64,000 nucleotides of DNA from Bog-756 sp963699105 (GTDB lineage Bacteria; Actinomycetota; Acidimicrobiia; Acidimicrobiales; RAAP-2). The stretch is taken from assembly GCA_963699105.1 (NCBI GenBank), contig CAVOTI010000004.1:496001-560000 (forward strand). Direction: 5' to 3'. This document shows positions 38,239-46,567 of the stretch, in pieces. Every line of letters starts with the position of its first letter. Within the stretch, counting starts at the first letter, position 1. The notes beneath the pieces were generated by a model. It was not told where the DNA came from. It ran no database searches and saw nothing but the letters and a program-made list of their open reading frames with translations. The translations under genes were made by a program, and so were the position numbers.

Positions 38239-38723
38239 CCGTTTTGCCCGGCCCCGCTGGGGACGGCGGCCACCGGCCGGCCGTCCTCCAGGTAGACGGT
38301 GGTGGGAGCGGACAAGCCCTGGGCCACCCTTCGGCCCACCGGTCCGCTCAGGAGCCGAGCCGCCTCGTCGGGCAGAGCCCATCGATACTCGCTGATCTCC
38401 TCCACCTGCAGGACGATACCCTTCCGCGGTTCGGCGCCGACCGTGCCGCAGTCGAACAGAAAGCGCAGCCCACCGGGACGACCCGGCCTGGGGCGCAGGA
38501 AGTCGACGCACGCCAGACGCCCCGAGGTGACGGCCAGTCCGGTCTCCTCGGCCACCTCACGTTGACACCCCTCCCAGGGAGTCTCACCGTCTGCCTCGAT
38601 CTGCCCGCCGGGGATCGTCCATCCCCCCTTGTACGTCGGCTTGAGAATGAGGAGCCGGCCGGATCCGTCGCCGATCAGCCCTCCGGCCGACGCCGGAATT
38701 CGGGGGAGCAGGTAGTCGGCCAC
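38235..38723 (-). CDS. Nudix hydrolase
   Basis: 162 aa. The Nudix box is complete: GGQIEADGE followed by REVAEETGL, within a typical beta-alpha-beta fold. Nudix enzymes cleave nucleoside diphosphates linked to another moiety, for example oxidised nucleotides or ADP-ribose. GTG start. It is coupled to the methyltransferase downstream. The 200-bp stretch before it (38724-38923) holds no convincing gene. Confidence 0.85.
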   Translation of the reverse strand: MADYLLPRIPASAGGLIGDGSGRLLILKPTYKGGWTIPGGQIEADGETPWEGCQREVAEETGLAVTSGRLACVDFLRPRPGRPGGLRFLFDCGTVGAEPRKGIVLQVEEISEYRWALPDEAARLLSGPVGRRVAQGLSAPTTVYLEDGRPVAAVPSGAGQNG

Positions 38724-38923
38724 GTCACATCATCATCGATCCGGACACCACCCGGCACGACGGTGGCACGTCGCCTTCGATCCAGTCTTCGACGTCGGTC
38801 CGGTCTCCGCCTTCGATGCCGGTCCCCGATCCACTCGACAATCTAATTTCCAGACGGCGGACTCGAAGTATGCGAAACGCAGAAGTAGATGCGGCCCGGA
38901 GACCAGGCGACAGCATCCACGCT

Positions 38924-40312
38924 CTACACCTTGGCCATGTTGTCGAACCGGGTCTGATTGCCGATGAAGGCCAGCCGTTTCACCCCGGTGGGGCCGTTCC
39001 GGTGCTTGGCCACGATCACCTCGGCGGTTCCCTGCGTGTCGGTAGAGTCGGGGTGGTAGAGCTCGTCCCGGTAGAGGAAGAGGACGACATCGGAGTCCTG
39101 TTCGATCGAGCCGGACTCCCTCAGGTCGGCCAACATCGGCCGTTTGTCCTGGCGCATCTCCAATCCACGCGACAGCTGGGACAGGGCCACCACGGGCACC
39201 TCGAGCTCGCGGGCCAAGATCTTCAGGCCCCGGCTGATCTCGGACACTTCGACCTGGCGGTTCTCGGCTCCGTGCCGGCCGGTCATGAGTTGGAGATAGT
39301 CGACGACTACCAGCCCCAGCCCCGACCTGCTCTTCAAACGGCGGGCTCGGGCGCGGATGTCCATCACCGTGAGGTTGGGATTGTCGTCGATGTATATCGG
39401 GGCCTCGCTCATCCGGCTGATGGCGTTGCCCACCTTGGCCCAGTCCGCCTCACGCAGGTTGCCCGTCCGCATCCGGTTGGCGTCGACCCGTGCCTCCGAA
39501 CCCAGCAGCCGCTGAGTGAGCTCCATGTGGCTCATCTCCAATGAGAACAACAAGGTGGGCACCTGCAGTTTGATGCCGGCGTGGGCCACCATCCCCAGGG
39601 CGAAGGCGGTCTTGCCCATGGCGGGTCGGGCGCCCACCACGATCAAGTTCGACGGCTGGAGCCCCGACAACTGTTCGTCGAGATCGACGTATCCGGTAGC
39701 CAACCCGGTGATGGCGTCACCCTGGTCGTAGAGCCGCTGGAGATGGTCGAGTCCCTGCCCGAGTAGGTCGCGCAAGGGGGTCATCGAGTCGACCACCCTG
39801 CGTTGGGCCACCTCGAAGACCAGGCTCTCTGCCCGGTCGATCACTCCTGAGACGTCCTCGGGGAGGCTGTAGCCGAGCTCGCTGATCTCGCCCGCCACCG
39901 ATACCAACCGGCGCAGGAGGGCCAGCTCCTCGATGATCCTGGCGTAGTACTCGGCATTGCCGATGGATGGGGTGTTGGCCTGCAGGGACACGAACACCGA
40001 CGGGTCCCCGATGCTGTCCAACAGGCCCCGACGCCGGAGGTCCTCGGTGACCGTCACCCAGTCGGCCGGCTCGCCTTCGCTGAACAACGAGGTGATGGTG
40101 GAGAAGATGTGCCCGTGCGAGGACTTGTAGAAATCCTCGGGCTTGCACACCTCCATGGCCACGGCGATGGCATCGCGCGACAACAACATGGCTCCGAGCA
40201 GGGATTCTTCCGCTTCGAGATTATGGGGCGGGACCCGCCCGGCCTGGGATCCGTTGCCACCCATCGATGCCATGAGATGTCGGGGGCGGGTGTCGTCAAC
40301 GGCTTGAACCAT
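38924..40312 (-). CDS. dnaB: Replicative DNA helicase DnaB
   Basis: 462 aa hexameric 5'-3' helicase that opens the replication fork. The N-terminal domain begins at VPPHNLEAEESLLGAML, and the RecA-like motor has Walker A GARPAMGKTAF, Walker B VVVDYLQLM and the arginine-finger region LADLRESGSIEQDSD. No intein interrupts it. The ATG at 40312 is preferred; MASMGGN at 40273 is possible. It follows the ribosomal/ssb cluster in the usual actinobacterial order. Confidence 0.95.
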   Translation of the reverse strand: MVQAVDDTRPRHLMASMGGNGSQAGRVPPHNLEAEESLLGAMLLSRDAIAVAMEVCKPEDFYKSSHGHIFSTITSLFSEGEPADWVTVTEDLRRRGLLDSIGDPSVFVSLQANTPSIGNAEYYARIIEELALLRRLVSVAGEISELGYSLPEDVSGVIDRAESLVFEVAQRRVVDSMTPLRDLLGQGLDHLQRLYDQGDAITGLATGYVDLDEQLSGLQPSNLIVVGARPAMGKTAFALGMVAHAGIKLQVPTLLFSLEMSHMELTQRLLGSEARVDANRMRTGNLREADWAKVGNAISRMSEAPIYIDDNPNLTVMDIRARARRLKSRSGLGLVVVDYLQLMTGRHGAENRQVEVSEISRGLKILARELEVPVVALSQLSRGLEMRQDKRPMLADLRESGSIEQDSDVVLFLYRDELYHPDSTDTQGTAEVIVAKHRNGPTGVKRLAFIGNQTRFDNMAKV

Positions 40313-40480
40313 GGTTCGTCAACCTTGGCCGAATTGGCCTGTGGAACGGAAGTACCTCTTGCTGGGGAAAGAGGCGCACAGGGGTGTGGACGAAGCGTGG
40401 ACAAGCTGGGTTGCCATGCGGACGCCGGAGAGCACACCGCCATCTTCACTCCGGGATGTGACAACCGGGTGGATGACTCG

Positions 40481-40535
40481 CCGGTCACGCCCGGTCACGC
40501 CCGATCACGCCCGGTCACGCCCGGTAACGACCGGG
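40481..40535. repeat. 10-bp tandem repeats and hairpin after rplI
   Basis: Five consecutive 10-bp units (ccggtcacgc twice, ccgatcacgc, ccggtcacgc, ccggtaacga) at 40481-40530. The end forms a perfect 6-bp hairpin CCCGGT-AACG-ACCGGG (40520-40535) 16 nt after the rplI stop on the minus strand. The hairpin may end the rpsF-rplI transcript before dnaB. The rest of 40313-40550 shows nothing else. Confidence 0.65.
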
Positions 40536-40550
40536 CGGCACCCGTGACGA

Positions 40551-40997
40551 TCAGCTCTCGGCGACCACGTCCACGGTCAGGTCGAACACCACGCCGCCGA
40601 CCAGTTCGACCCTGACGCTGTGTTCCCCCACCGTCTTGATCGGCTCGACGAGGACCAGGTCCTTGCGATCGATCACCGCACCGGTGTCCACCTCGACCTG
40701 GCGAACGATGTCCGCCGCCGAGATCGAGCCGAACAGCCGCTCGCCGGTGGCCCGGGCCGGGATGCTGATGGTGTTGCCCACCAGGGTGCGGGCCACCGTC
40801 TCGGACGACTCGCGGTCGCGGGCGTCACGGAGATCCCTCGACCGGCGCATGGCGGCGGCCTGGCTCTCCAGTCCGGCCGAGGCGACGATGGCCTTCCCGG
40901 CCGGCAGGAGGTGGTTGCGGGCAAATCCGCCGGAGACGTCGATGATGTCACCGCGCTTGCCCACGCCGTCGATGTCACTGCGTAGGAGAACCTTCAT
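40551..40997 (-). CDS. rplI: 50S ribosomal protein L9
   Basis: 148 aa, the usual L9 length. The N-terminal RNA-binding domain reads MKVLLRSDIDGVGKRGDII and VSGGFARNHLLP; a long connecting helix and the C-terminal domain (GERLFGSISAADI) follow. L9 binds 23S rRNA at the base of the L1 stalk. It starts 1 nt after the rpsR stop. Confidence 0.96.
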   Translation of the reverse strand: MKVLLRSDIDGVGKRGDIIDVSGGFARNHLLPAGKAIVASAGLESQAAAMRRSRDLRDARDRESSETVARTLVGNTISIPARATGERLFGSISAADIVRQVEVDTGAVIDRKDLVLVEPIKTVGEHSVRVELVGGVVFDLTVDVVAES

Positions 40998-40998
40998 G

Positions 40999-41559
40999 TC
41001 AGGCCTCGCCGCCCTCGACGGGCTCGTCGACGATGACTTCGGTCAGCGAACCGTCACCGGTCCCGGTGACTTCGAGAACCTCCTCGACGATGGCCTCGCC
41101 CGATTCTGCCCCCGGCCCGGCGGAGCCGGCGGGCACGTCGCGGGGTGCGTCATCGGCCAGCGCCGTCGACGTGGCGTCGGCCGACAAGGAGCGCTCCTCG
41201 TCCCGGCGCCCCCGCCCTGCCCCGCCCTGGCCGCCATAGCCGCCCTCACGCCCCCGTCCGCCCCCGCGACCGCCGGGGCGTTCGGTGGTGGTGCGTTGGG
41301 TGTAGGGAAGCAGGACCAGCTCACGGGCGGTCTTGATGGCGATGGCCACATCGCGCTGGTGCTGGGTGCAGTTGCCCGACACCCTCCGGGCGCGGATCTT
41401 CCCGCGATCGCTCATGTACTTGCGGAGCATGCCGACGTCCTTGTAGTCGACCCACTCCACCCGGTCCTTGCACAGGGCGCAGGGCTTCTTCTTGATGCGC
41501 CGGCCGGTGTCCTTGGGAGCGCGCCGGGCGGTGCCTCCACGATCATTGCTGCGTGCCAT
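40999..41559 (-). CDS. rpsR: 30S ribosomal protein S18 with long C-terminal extension
   Basis: 186 aa, while S18 is normally 75-90. The S18 core (KKKPCALCKDRVEWVDYKD ... KIRARRVSGNCTQHQRD ... AIKTARELVLLPYT) ends at about residue 92. The extra 90 residues are first Gly/Arg-rich and then acidic (SGEAIVEEVLEV ... VDEPVEGGEA). The core keeps the CxxC pair of the zinc-type S18. The extension runs in one open frame to the stop before rplI. The ATG is 2 nt after the ssb stop. Confidence 0.93.
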   Translation of the reverse strand: MARSNDRGGTARRAPKDTGRRIKKKPCALCKDRVEWVDYKDVGMLRKYMSDRGKIRARRVSGNCTQHQRDVAIAIKTARELVLLPYTQRTTTERPGGRGGGRGREGGYGGQGGAGRGRRDEERSLSADATSTALADDAPRDVPAGSAGPGAESGEAIVEEVLEVTGTGDGSLTEVIVDEPVEGGEA

Positions 41560-41561
41560 GG

Positions 41562-42050
41562 CTAGAAGGGCTCCTCGCTGTATCCGTATCCCGGGGGCTC
41601 GGTGGCCGGGCCGGCGCCGCCGCCCTGGGGACCCGACGGGCGGCCGCCTCCCGAACCGGAGCCGGAGCCACCGTCGCCGGGTCCGCGCCGCTCGTTCTTG
41701 GTGATCTGGGCGGTGGCCCATCGGATGCTGGGTCCGATCTCGTCCGCCACCACCTCGATCTTCGACCGCTTGTCGCCGTCGGGGGTCTCCCAGCTCCGCT
41801 GCTCCAGTCGACCGGTGACGATGACCCGTGATCCGCGGCTCAGGCTCTCGGCGGCGTTCTCGGCCATCTCCCGCCAGCAGACGATGTCGAAGAAGGAAGC
41901 CGCCTCTTCCCATTCCTGGGTCTGCCGGTTCTGCCAGCGGCGATTGACGGCCAGGCCGAAGCTGGTCGTGGCCTGGCCGGTGTTGGTGAAGCGGAGCTCG
42001 GGGTCGCGGGTGACGTTGCCCACCAGCGTGACCACATTTCCGTTGGCCAT
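41562..42050 (-). CDS. ssb: Single-stranded DNA-binding protein
   Basis: 162 aa. The OB fold starts MANGNVVTLVGNVTRDPELR and contains WEEAASFFDIVCWREMAEN. A Gly/Ser/Pro-rich linker follows, and the acidic tip SEEPF resembles the D/E-x-P-F tip that recruits repair and replication partners. It lies between rpsF and rpsR, as is common, and has GGGGAGG before its ATG. Confidence 0.94.
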   Translation of the reverse strand: MANGNVVTLVGNVTRDPELRFTNTGQATTSFGLAVNRRWQNRQTQEWEEAASFFDIVCWREMAENAAESLSRGSRVIVTGRLEQRSWETPDGDKRSKIEVVADEIGPSIRWATAQITKNERRGPGDGGSGSGSGGGRPSGPQGGGAGPATEPPGYGYSEEPF

Positions 42051-42051
42051 G

Positions 42052-42390
42052 TCAGCCCTCCCCCCCGGTGGTGGCGGAGGCGGCGGCCCGCCGACCGGCC
42101 ACCTTGTCGGGAATCCGGATCACCTTGTGACGCAGCACCTCGTCAGCCAGGACGAACACCCGCTCCATGTCGGTGACGGCCGGCGGCTCGGCCGTCAGCT
42201 CGATGACCACGTAGTATCCCTCGCGCTTGTGCTGGAGCTCGTAGGCAAACGTGCGCCGGCCCCAACGCTCGACCCGGCCAGGGTTTCCCCCCTTGGCCTT
42301 CAGCGCCGCCAGCGCCCGGTCGAGGACGCCGTTCACCGCCGCCTCGTCGGCACCGGTGTCGAAGATCACCATCGTCTCGTATGGCCGCAC
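42052..42390 (-). CDS. rpsF: 30S ribosomal protein S6
   Basis: 112 aa. The S6 fold is visible in RPYETMVIFD, GRRTFAYELQHKREGYYV and VLRHKVIRIP. The GTG at 42390 has GGGAGGTGAG upstream and is preferred over the longer open frame to 42441. First gene of the rpsF-ssb-rpsR-rplI cluster. The 179-bp spacer to panB should hold its promoter. Confidence 0.94.
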   Translation of the reverse strand: MRPYETMVIFDTGADEAAVNGVLDRALAALKAKGGNPGRVERWGRRTFAYELQHKREGYYVVIELTAEPPAVTDMERVFVLADEVLRHKVIRIPDKVAGRRAAASATTGGEG

Positions 42391-42569
42391 AGGCGGCTCA
42401 CCTCCCTCTGGATCGGGCAGCAGGGGCCCGAGCCCCACCATGTGGGGCAGGTCGGAACTGGATGGCCACCCGCAGGTGGCCGGTAGGACGGCTGTACTCT
42501 ACCGGCAATCCGCCGGGGTCCCGCACCGGACCGATCGGTGCGGGGCCGGCCCGGGCCCAGGACGGAGCC

Positions 42570-43385
42570 TCAGTGGTAGACCTCGGCGTCGGACGGGAAG
42601 TCTCCGGAGCGCACATCGGCGGCATAGGCGGCGACGGCGGCGACGGCCGAATCGCCCAGCTCGGCGTAGCGACGCACGAACTTGGGCACGGTGGGGTTCA
42701 GACCCAGCAGGTCGTGGAGCACCAGCACCTGACCGTCGCACTCCGGGCCGGCACCGATCCCGATGGTCGGCACCTCCAGTGAATCGGTGATGACGCTTCC
42801 GACCTGCTCGGGAACTCCCTCGATGACCACGGCGAAGCAACCGGCGGCCACGATGGCCTTGGCCCCGACGGCCAGGGCGTTGGCGGCCACGTCGTCCCGG
42901 CCCTGGACCCGGTACCCGCCCATCACGTTGACCGACTGGGGGGTGAGCCCGAGGTGCCCCATCACCGGGATCTCGGCCGCCACCAGCGCCTCGACCATGG
43001 GCACCCGGTTGGCCCCGCCCTCCAGTTTGACGGCCTGGGCTCCGGCCCGGATGAGGGTGGCGGCGTTGCGCACGGTGTCCACCGGATCGAGGTGGTAGCT
43101 CATCCAGGGAAGATCGGCCACGATCAGGGGCTCGGGCCTGGCCCGGGCCACCGCCGCCGTGTGGTGGGCCATGTCCTCCAGGGTCACCTGCAGGGAATTC
43201 TCGTACCCCAGCACGTTGTTGCCCACCGAGTCCCCCACCAGGATGATGTCCACCCCGGCACGGGAGGCGATGCGGGCCCCCGGGGCGTCGTAGGCCGTCA
43301 CCATCACCAGGGCGGGGTGGCCATCGCGCCGCTTGGCGGCGCGCACGGCGGGGACGGTGACCGGTCGGGACCGGGACTCGGGCAT
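42570..43385 (-). CDS. panB: 3-methyl-2-oxobutanoate hydroxymethyltransferase
   Basis: 271 aa. PanB adds a hydroxymethyl group from 5,10-methylene-THF to ketoisovalerate, the first step of pantothenate synthesis. Family segments are MVTAYDAPGARIA, VGDSVGNNVLGY, KLEGG, MGHLGLTPQSV and IGIGAGPECDGQVLV with the metal and substrate residues. The ATG has AGGAGGA upstream. No other pantothenate gene lies near. Confidence 0.95.
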   Translation of the reverse strand: MPESRSRPVTVPAVRAAKRRDGHPALVMVTAYDAPGARIASRAGVDIILVGDSVGNNVLGYENSLQVTLEDMAHHTAAVARARPEPLIVADLPWMSYHLDPVDTVRNAATLIRAGAQAVKLEGGANRVPMVEALVAAEIPVMGHLGLTPQSVNVMGGYRVQGRDDVAANALAVGAKAIVAAGCFAVVIEGVPEQVGSVITDSLEVPTIGIGAGPECDGQVLVLHDLLGLNPTVPKFVRRYAELGDSAVAAVAAYAADVRSGDFPSDAEVYH

Positions 43386-43547
43386 TGAGATCCTCCTGTT
43401 CGAACCGTCCAGCGCCCCCAGGGCTGCCGGCGGTATGGGCGGTGACTCGGTCGCCACCGCGGAGCACTACGTACTGCCTGGCCCCATACTACCGGCCCAG
43501 GGGCAGTTCTGGCTGGCCGATCGGGTGTCGGCGGCGGGGCGGCCGGA

Positions 43548-45161
43548 TCAAGCTGGGTCCGGCGGCCCGGACGGAGCTCGGGATTCGGCTGTCTCCGGCC
43601 GGTTGTCGACCTCGGGCGCGGCTCCGGCCGAGGCCGGGACATCGGACGCCGGGTCCTCCTGCAGACCGGGTTTGAGCCCGATGAGGCCGACCACGGCCGC
43701 CACCGCCATGACGATGGCCATGCCGAAGAGCACCGTCCGGATGGAGTAGGCGAAGTCGAGCCGGATGAAGTGGGGGATCGCCGACGTGCTGCCGCTGCCC
43801 CCCTGGGACTGGGAGATGGCGTCCGCCTCTCGGGTGGCCTGGCCCCGGGGCACGCCCTGGGACAGCAACGAGGTGGTCACCCTCGAGCGCATGTCCGACA
43901 CCAGCACGGTCCCGAGGATGGCCAGGCCCAGGCTGGCCGCATAGTTCCGCACCGTCTGGGTGATGCCGGTGGCTTCGCCGTAGGAGAGCCGGGAAGCGCG
44001 GTTGACGGCGTCGGTGCTGGCCGGACCGAGCATGAACCCCATGCCCGCCCCGGCCAGGACCACGTACCACTCCTGGGAGCTGAACTGGAGCTGGGTCACC
44101 TTGCCGGCCCACAGGGCGAAGCCGACGGCGGCCAAGGCACAGCCCAGCACCACCGGACGCTTGGCCCCGACCCGGTCGAGCATGCGCCCGCCGATCTGGG
44201 CGGCGACCACGAAACCGAGGAAGAAGTAGAGCAGGAAGAGCCCGGCCTCTGAGGCCGTCTTGCCCAGGGAGATCTGGGCGTACTCGCTGGCGAAGAAGAA
44301 CACCGGGATGAAGGCCAGCATGGCCACGCCGAGGACCAGGTTCTCGACCAGGAAGGCCCGGATGCGGAAGATGCGCACCTGCATGAGGGGCACCGGCGTG
44401 CGGAGCTCGACGAAGTAGAACGTCACCAGCAGCACCAGGCCGGCGGCGATGCACAGGCCGATGGCCGGGTTCCCCCACCCCCAGATCGACGACTGCTGGA
44501 ATCCGAAGACGCTGAGGGCCACGCCCGAGGCGATGAGGACGAGGCCTCGGACGTCCACCCGGGCCGGTTTGAACGAGGTGGTCGGCTTGGAGACGAAGAT
44601 GAGCACCAGGGCGATGATGGCCACCGGGATGTTCACCCAGAAGATGGCCCGCCACGTCCACTGGGTCAGGTAGCCCCCGAGAATGGGACCGATGGCGGTG
44701 AGGCCTCCGGCGATGCCGAAGAAGGTGGCCAGGGCCTTGCCTCGCTCACGGAGGGGGAACGTCTGCACCACGATGGCCAGGGCGGCCGGGAACATCATGG
44801 CCCCCCCGGCCCCCTGGATCACCCGGAAGGTGACGATCCACGCCTCGGCCAGGCTCCCCTTCGGTGTGAGCCCGCACATGGCCGAGGCGGCGGCGAACAC
44901 GATGACGCCGAGCACCACCATCTTGCGGTGCCCGACGGTATCGGCCAACCGGCCGCCGAAGGCGAACAAGGCGGCCAGTGACAACAGGTAGGCGTTGACC
45001 GCCCACTGGACACCGGTGGCCGAAAGGCCCAGCTCCCGCTGGATCTCCGGGACGGCGATCGACACGATGGTCTGATCGATGAACGTCATGGCGACGGCAA
45101 AGATCATGGCCGCCAGGATCAGGTTCTTCGATCCTCCCGTCGTGGCCCCGGTGCTCGACAT
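43548..45161 (-). CDS. MFS drug exporter of the DHA2 (EmrB/QacA) family
   Basis: 537 aa with about 14 hydrophobic segments. The start (TFIDQTIVSIAVPEIQRELGLS) has the Asp of motif D1 used by DHA2 multidrug/proton antiporters, followed by motif A (GGRLADTVGHRK) and motif C-like GPILGGYL. A polar tail of about 50 residues is probably cytoplasmic. It should export hydrophobic compounds. It is divergent from an SDR; only 44 bp lie between the starts. Confidence 0.88.
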   Translation of the reverse strand: MSSTGATTGGSKNLILAAMIFAVAMTFIDQTIVSIAVPEIQRELGLSATGVQWAVNAYLLSLAALFAFGGRLADTVGHRKMVVLGVIVFAAASAMCGLTPKGSLAEAWIVTFRVIQGAGGAMMFPAALAIVVQTFPLRERGKALATFFGIAGGLTAIGPILGGYLTQWTWRAIFWVNIPVAIIALVLIFVSKPTTSFKPARVDVRGLVLIASGVALSVFGFQQSSIWGWGNPAIGLCIAAGLVLLVTFYFVELRTPVPLMQVRIFRIRAFLVENLVLGVAMLAFIPVFFFASEYAQISLGKTASEAGLFLLYFFLGFVVAAQIGGRMLDRVGAKRPVVLGCALAAVGFALWAGKVTQLQFSSQEWYVVLAGAGMGFMLGPASTDAVNRASRLSYGEATGITQTVRNYAASLGLAILGTVLVSDMRSRVTTSLLSQGVPRGQATREADAISQSQGGSGSTSAIPHFIRLDFAYSIRTVLFGMAIVMAVAAVVGLIGLKPGLQEDPASDVPASAGAAPEVDNRPETAESRAPSGPPDPA

Positions 45162-45192
45162 CCGTACCCCCTGTGCAGTCTCAGATTCGCCC

Positions 45193-45205
45193 TACAGTCT
45201 GGGCC
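45193..45205 (+). promoter_or_regulatory. -10 element of the SDR at 45206, likely leaderless
   Basis: TACAGT (45193-45198) is 7 nt before the ATG, and no SD is present. The short divergent spacer also holds the MFS exporter promoter. Confidence 0.4.
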
Positions 45206-45961
45206 ATGGTCTCACCTCGGTTCAACGGAAAGTCGGTTCTCGTCACCGGGGCCGCCTCGGGCATCGGCCGGGCCACGGCCATACGACTGGCCCACGAGGG
45301 TGCGGCCGTGGTCGCCTCGGACATCAACGCCGTGCTCCTCGAGCGGCTCTCGGTGGAGGCCGGGGGCCTGGCCGGTCCGGTCACCACCGTGGTCGCCGAT
45401 GTGAGTTCGGAAGCCGGGGTCCGCCCGATGGTGGCGACGGCCCTGGACGAGCTGGGCCAACTCGACGTGGTGGTCAACGTGGCCGGGGTACTCTCCTTCT
45501 CCCACACCCACGAGCTGTCCCTCGACGAGTGGAACCGGCTCCTCTCCGTCAATCTGACCGGGACCTTCCTGGTGTGCCGGGAGACCCTGCCCCACCTGTT
45601 GGCCACCGGGGGGAACATCGTCAATCTGGCCTCCACCGCCGCCCACAAGGGCCAGCCGTGGGCGACCGCCTACGTGGCGTCGAAGGGGGGTGTGCTGGCC
45701 TTCACCCGGTCGCTGGCCGTGGAGTACGCCGCCCAGGGTCTGCGGGTGAACAGCATCAGCCCCGGGGCCATCGACACCCCGATCACCGGCGAGTTCCATC
45801 TCCCCGAGGGCGCCGACATCAAACTGCTCGACCGGGTCACCCCGATCGGGGCCTTCGGCACGCCCGAAGGGATCGCCGCCGCCATCGCCTACGTGGCCTC
45901 CGACGAGGCGTCACACATGAACGGCGCCGACATCGTCATCGACGGGGCGACGATCGCCTGA
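45206..45961 (+). CDS. Short-chain dehydrogenase/reductase
   Basis: 251 aa classical SDR. Cofactor motif TGAASGIGRA (about 13-22), NVAG, catalytic Ser in NLASTAA and YxxxK as YVASK, and the C-terminal GADIVIDGATIA are present. SDIN after the second strand favours NAD(H). The substrate is not evident. The divergent exporter may act on the same compound, but this is inference. Confidence 0.88.
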   Translation: MVSPRFNGKSVLVTGAASGIGRATAIRLAHEGAAVVASDINAVLLERLSVEAGGLAGPVTTVVADVSSEAGVRPMVATALDELGQLDVVVNVAGVLSFSHTHELSLDEWNRLLSVNLTGTFLVCRETLPHLLATGGNIVNLASTAAHKGQPWATAYVASKGGVLAFTRSLAVEYAAQGLRVNSISPGAIDTPITGEFHLPEGADIKLLDRVTPIGAFGTPEGIAAAIAYVASDEASHMNGADIVIDGATIA

Positions 45962-46004
45962 GTGGCCGCCCCCGGGCCGGCCGCCACGCACTGGCGTCCG
46001 AGGC

Positions 46005-46496
46005 TCAGCCGAGCGTCGACCGCCCGTCGGTGGCCCACCAGTCAGCCGTCAGTTTGAGACCCTTGAGCGACGTCCGGGGCAGCAGCTCCTCGTAGGTCCG
46101 CCGGTAGCCGGTGTGGGCGATCAACCAGGTGCCGTCCACTTTCACGTAACGGTCGGTGTAGAAGGCCGCACCCTGCACGTTGATCCCGAGGTCGGTGAGG
46201 ATCACCACGTCTTCGAGGGCCCACGTCCCCACCGCCTCACCGGGGCCGGTCAGATCGATCTCGGGATGATGGCACCGATGGCTGCTCAGCATGGTGGTGG
46301 CCCCCATCGAGGTCCGGAGGAACTCCATGATGGCCGGGCGCCCGTCGAACTCGTAGAGCCCACCGCCATAACGGGCCGAGGCCTCGGGAATGAAGCAGGT
46401 CTCCATCTCGTCCCAGAGCTTCTGGTCGAGACAGCGGAGGTAGCGGTACTTGAGCCGCTTGATCAGTTCGATCTCGACGAGGTCCTCGGGTGTCAC
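46005..46496 (-). CDS. NTF2/SnoaL-like protein
   Basis: 163 aa, one alpha+beta barrel domain of the NTF2-like superfamily (KRLKYRYLRCLDQKLWDEM, then DGRPAIMEFLR and DRYVKVDGTWLIAHTGYRRT). Such proteins act as small isomerases, dehydratases or hydrolases, often in steroid or polyketide metabolism. The GTG at 46496 has GAGGAG upstream. It is last of three genes on this strand, with the SDR and the DapB-like protein. Confidence 0.8.
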   Translation of the reverse strand: MTPEDLVEIELIKRLKYRYLRCLDQKLWDEMETCFIPEASARYGGGLYEFDGRPAIMEFLRTSMGATTMLSSHRCHHPEIDLTGPGEAVGTWALEDVVILTDLGINVQGAAFYTDRYVKVDGTWLIAHTGYRRTYEELLPRTSLKGLKLTADWWATDGRSTLG

Positions 46497-46567
46497 GGTC
46501 GCTCCTCTGTTGACGTCGGTGTTCGGCGGACGGGCCGGGGCCCGTCCTCGAGGCGGATGATGGGGTG

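Noticed and set aside
38725..38916. 63-codon minus-strand ORF before the Nudix gene
   Set aside because: No family, no SD, and composition like the spacer around it. It could be real but is not supported.
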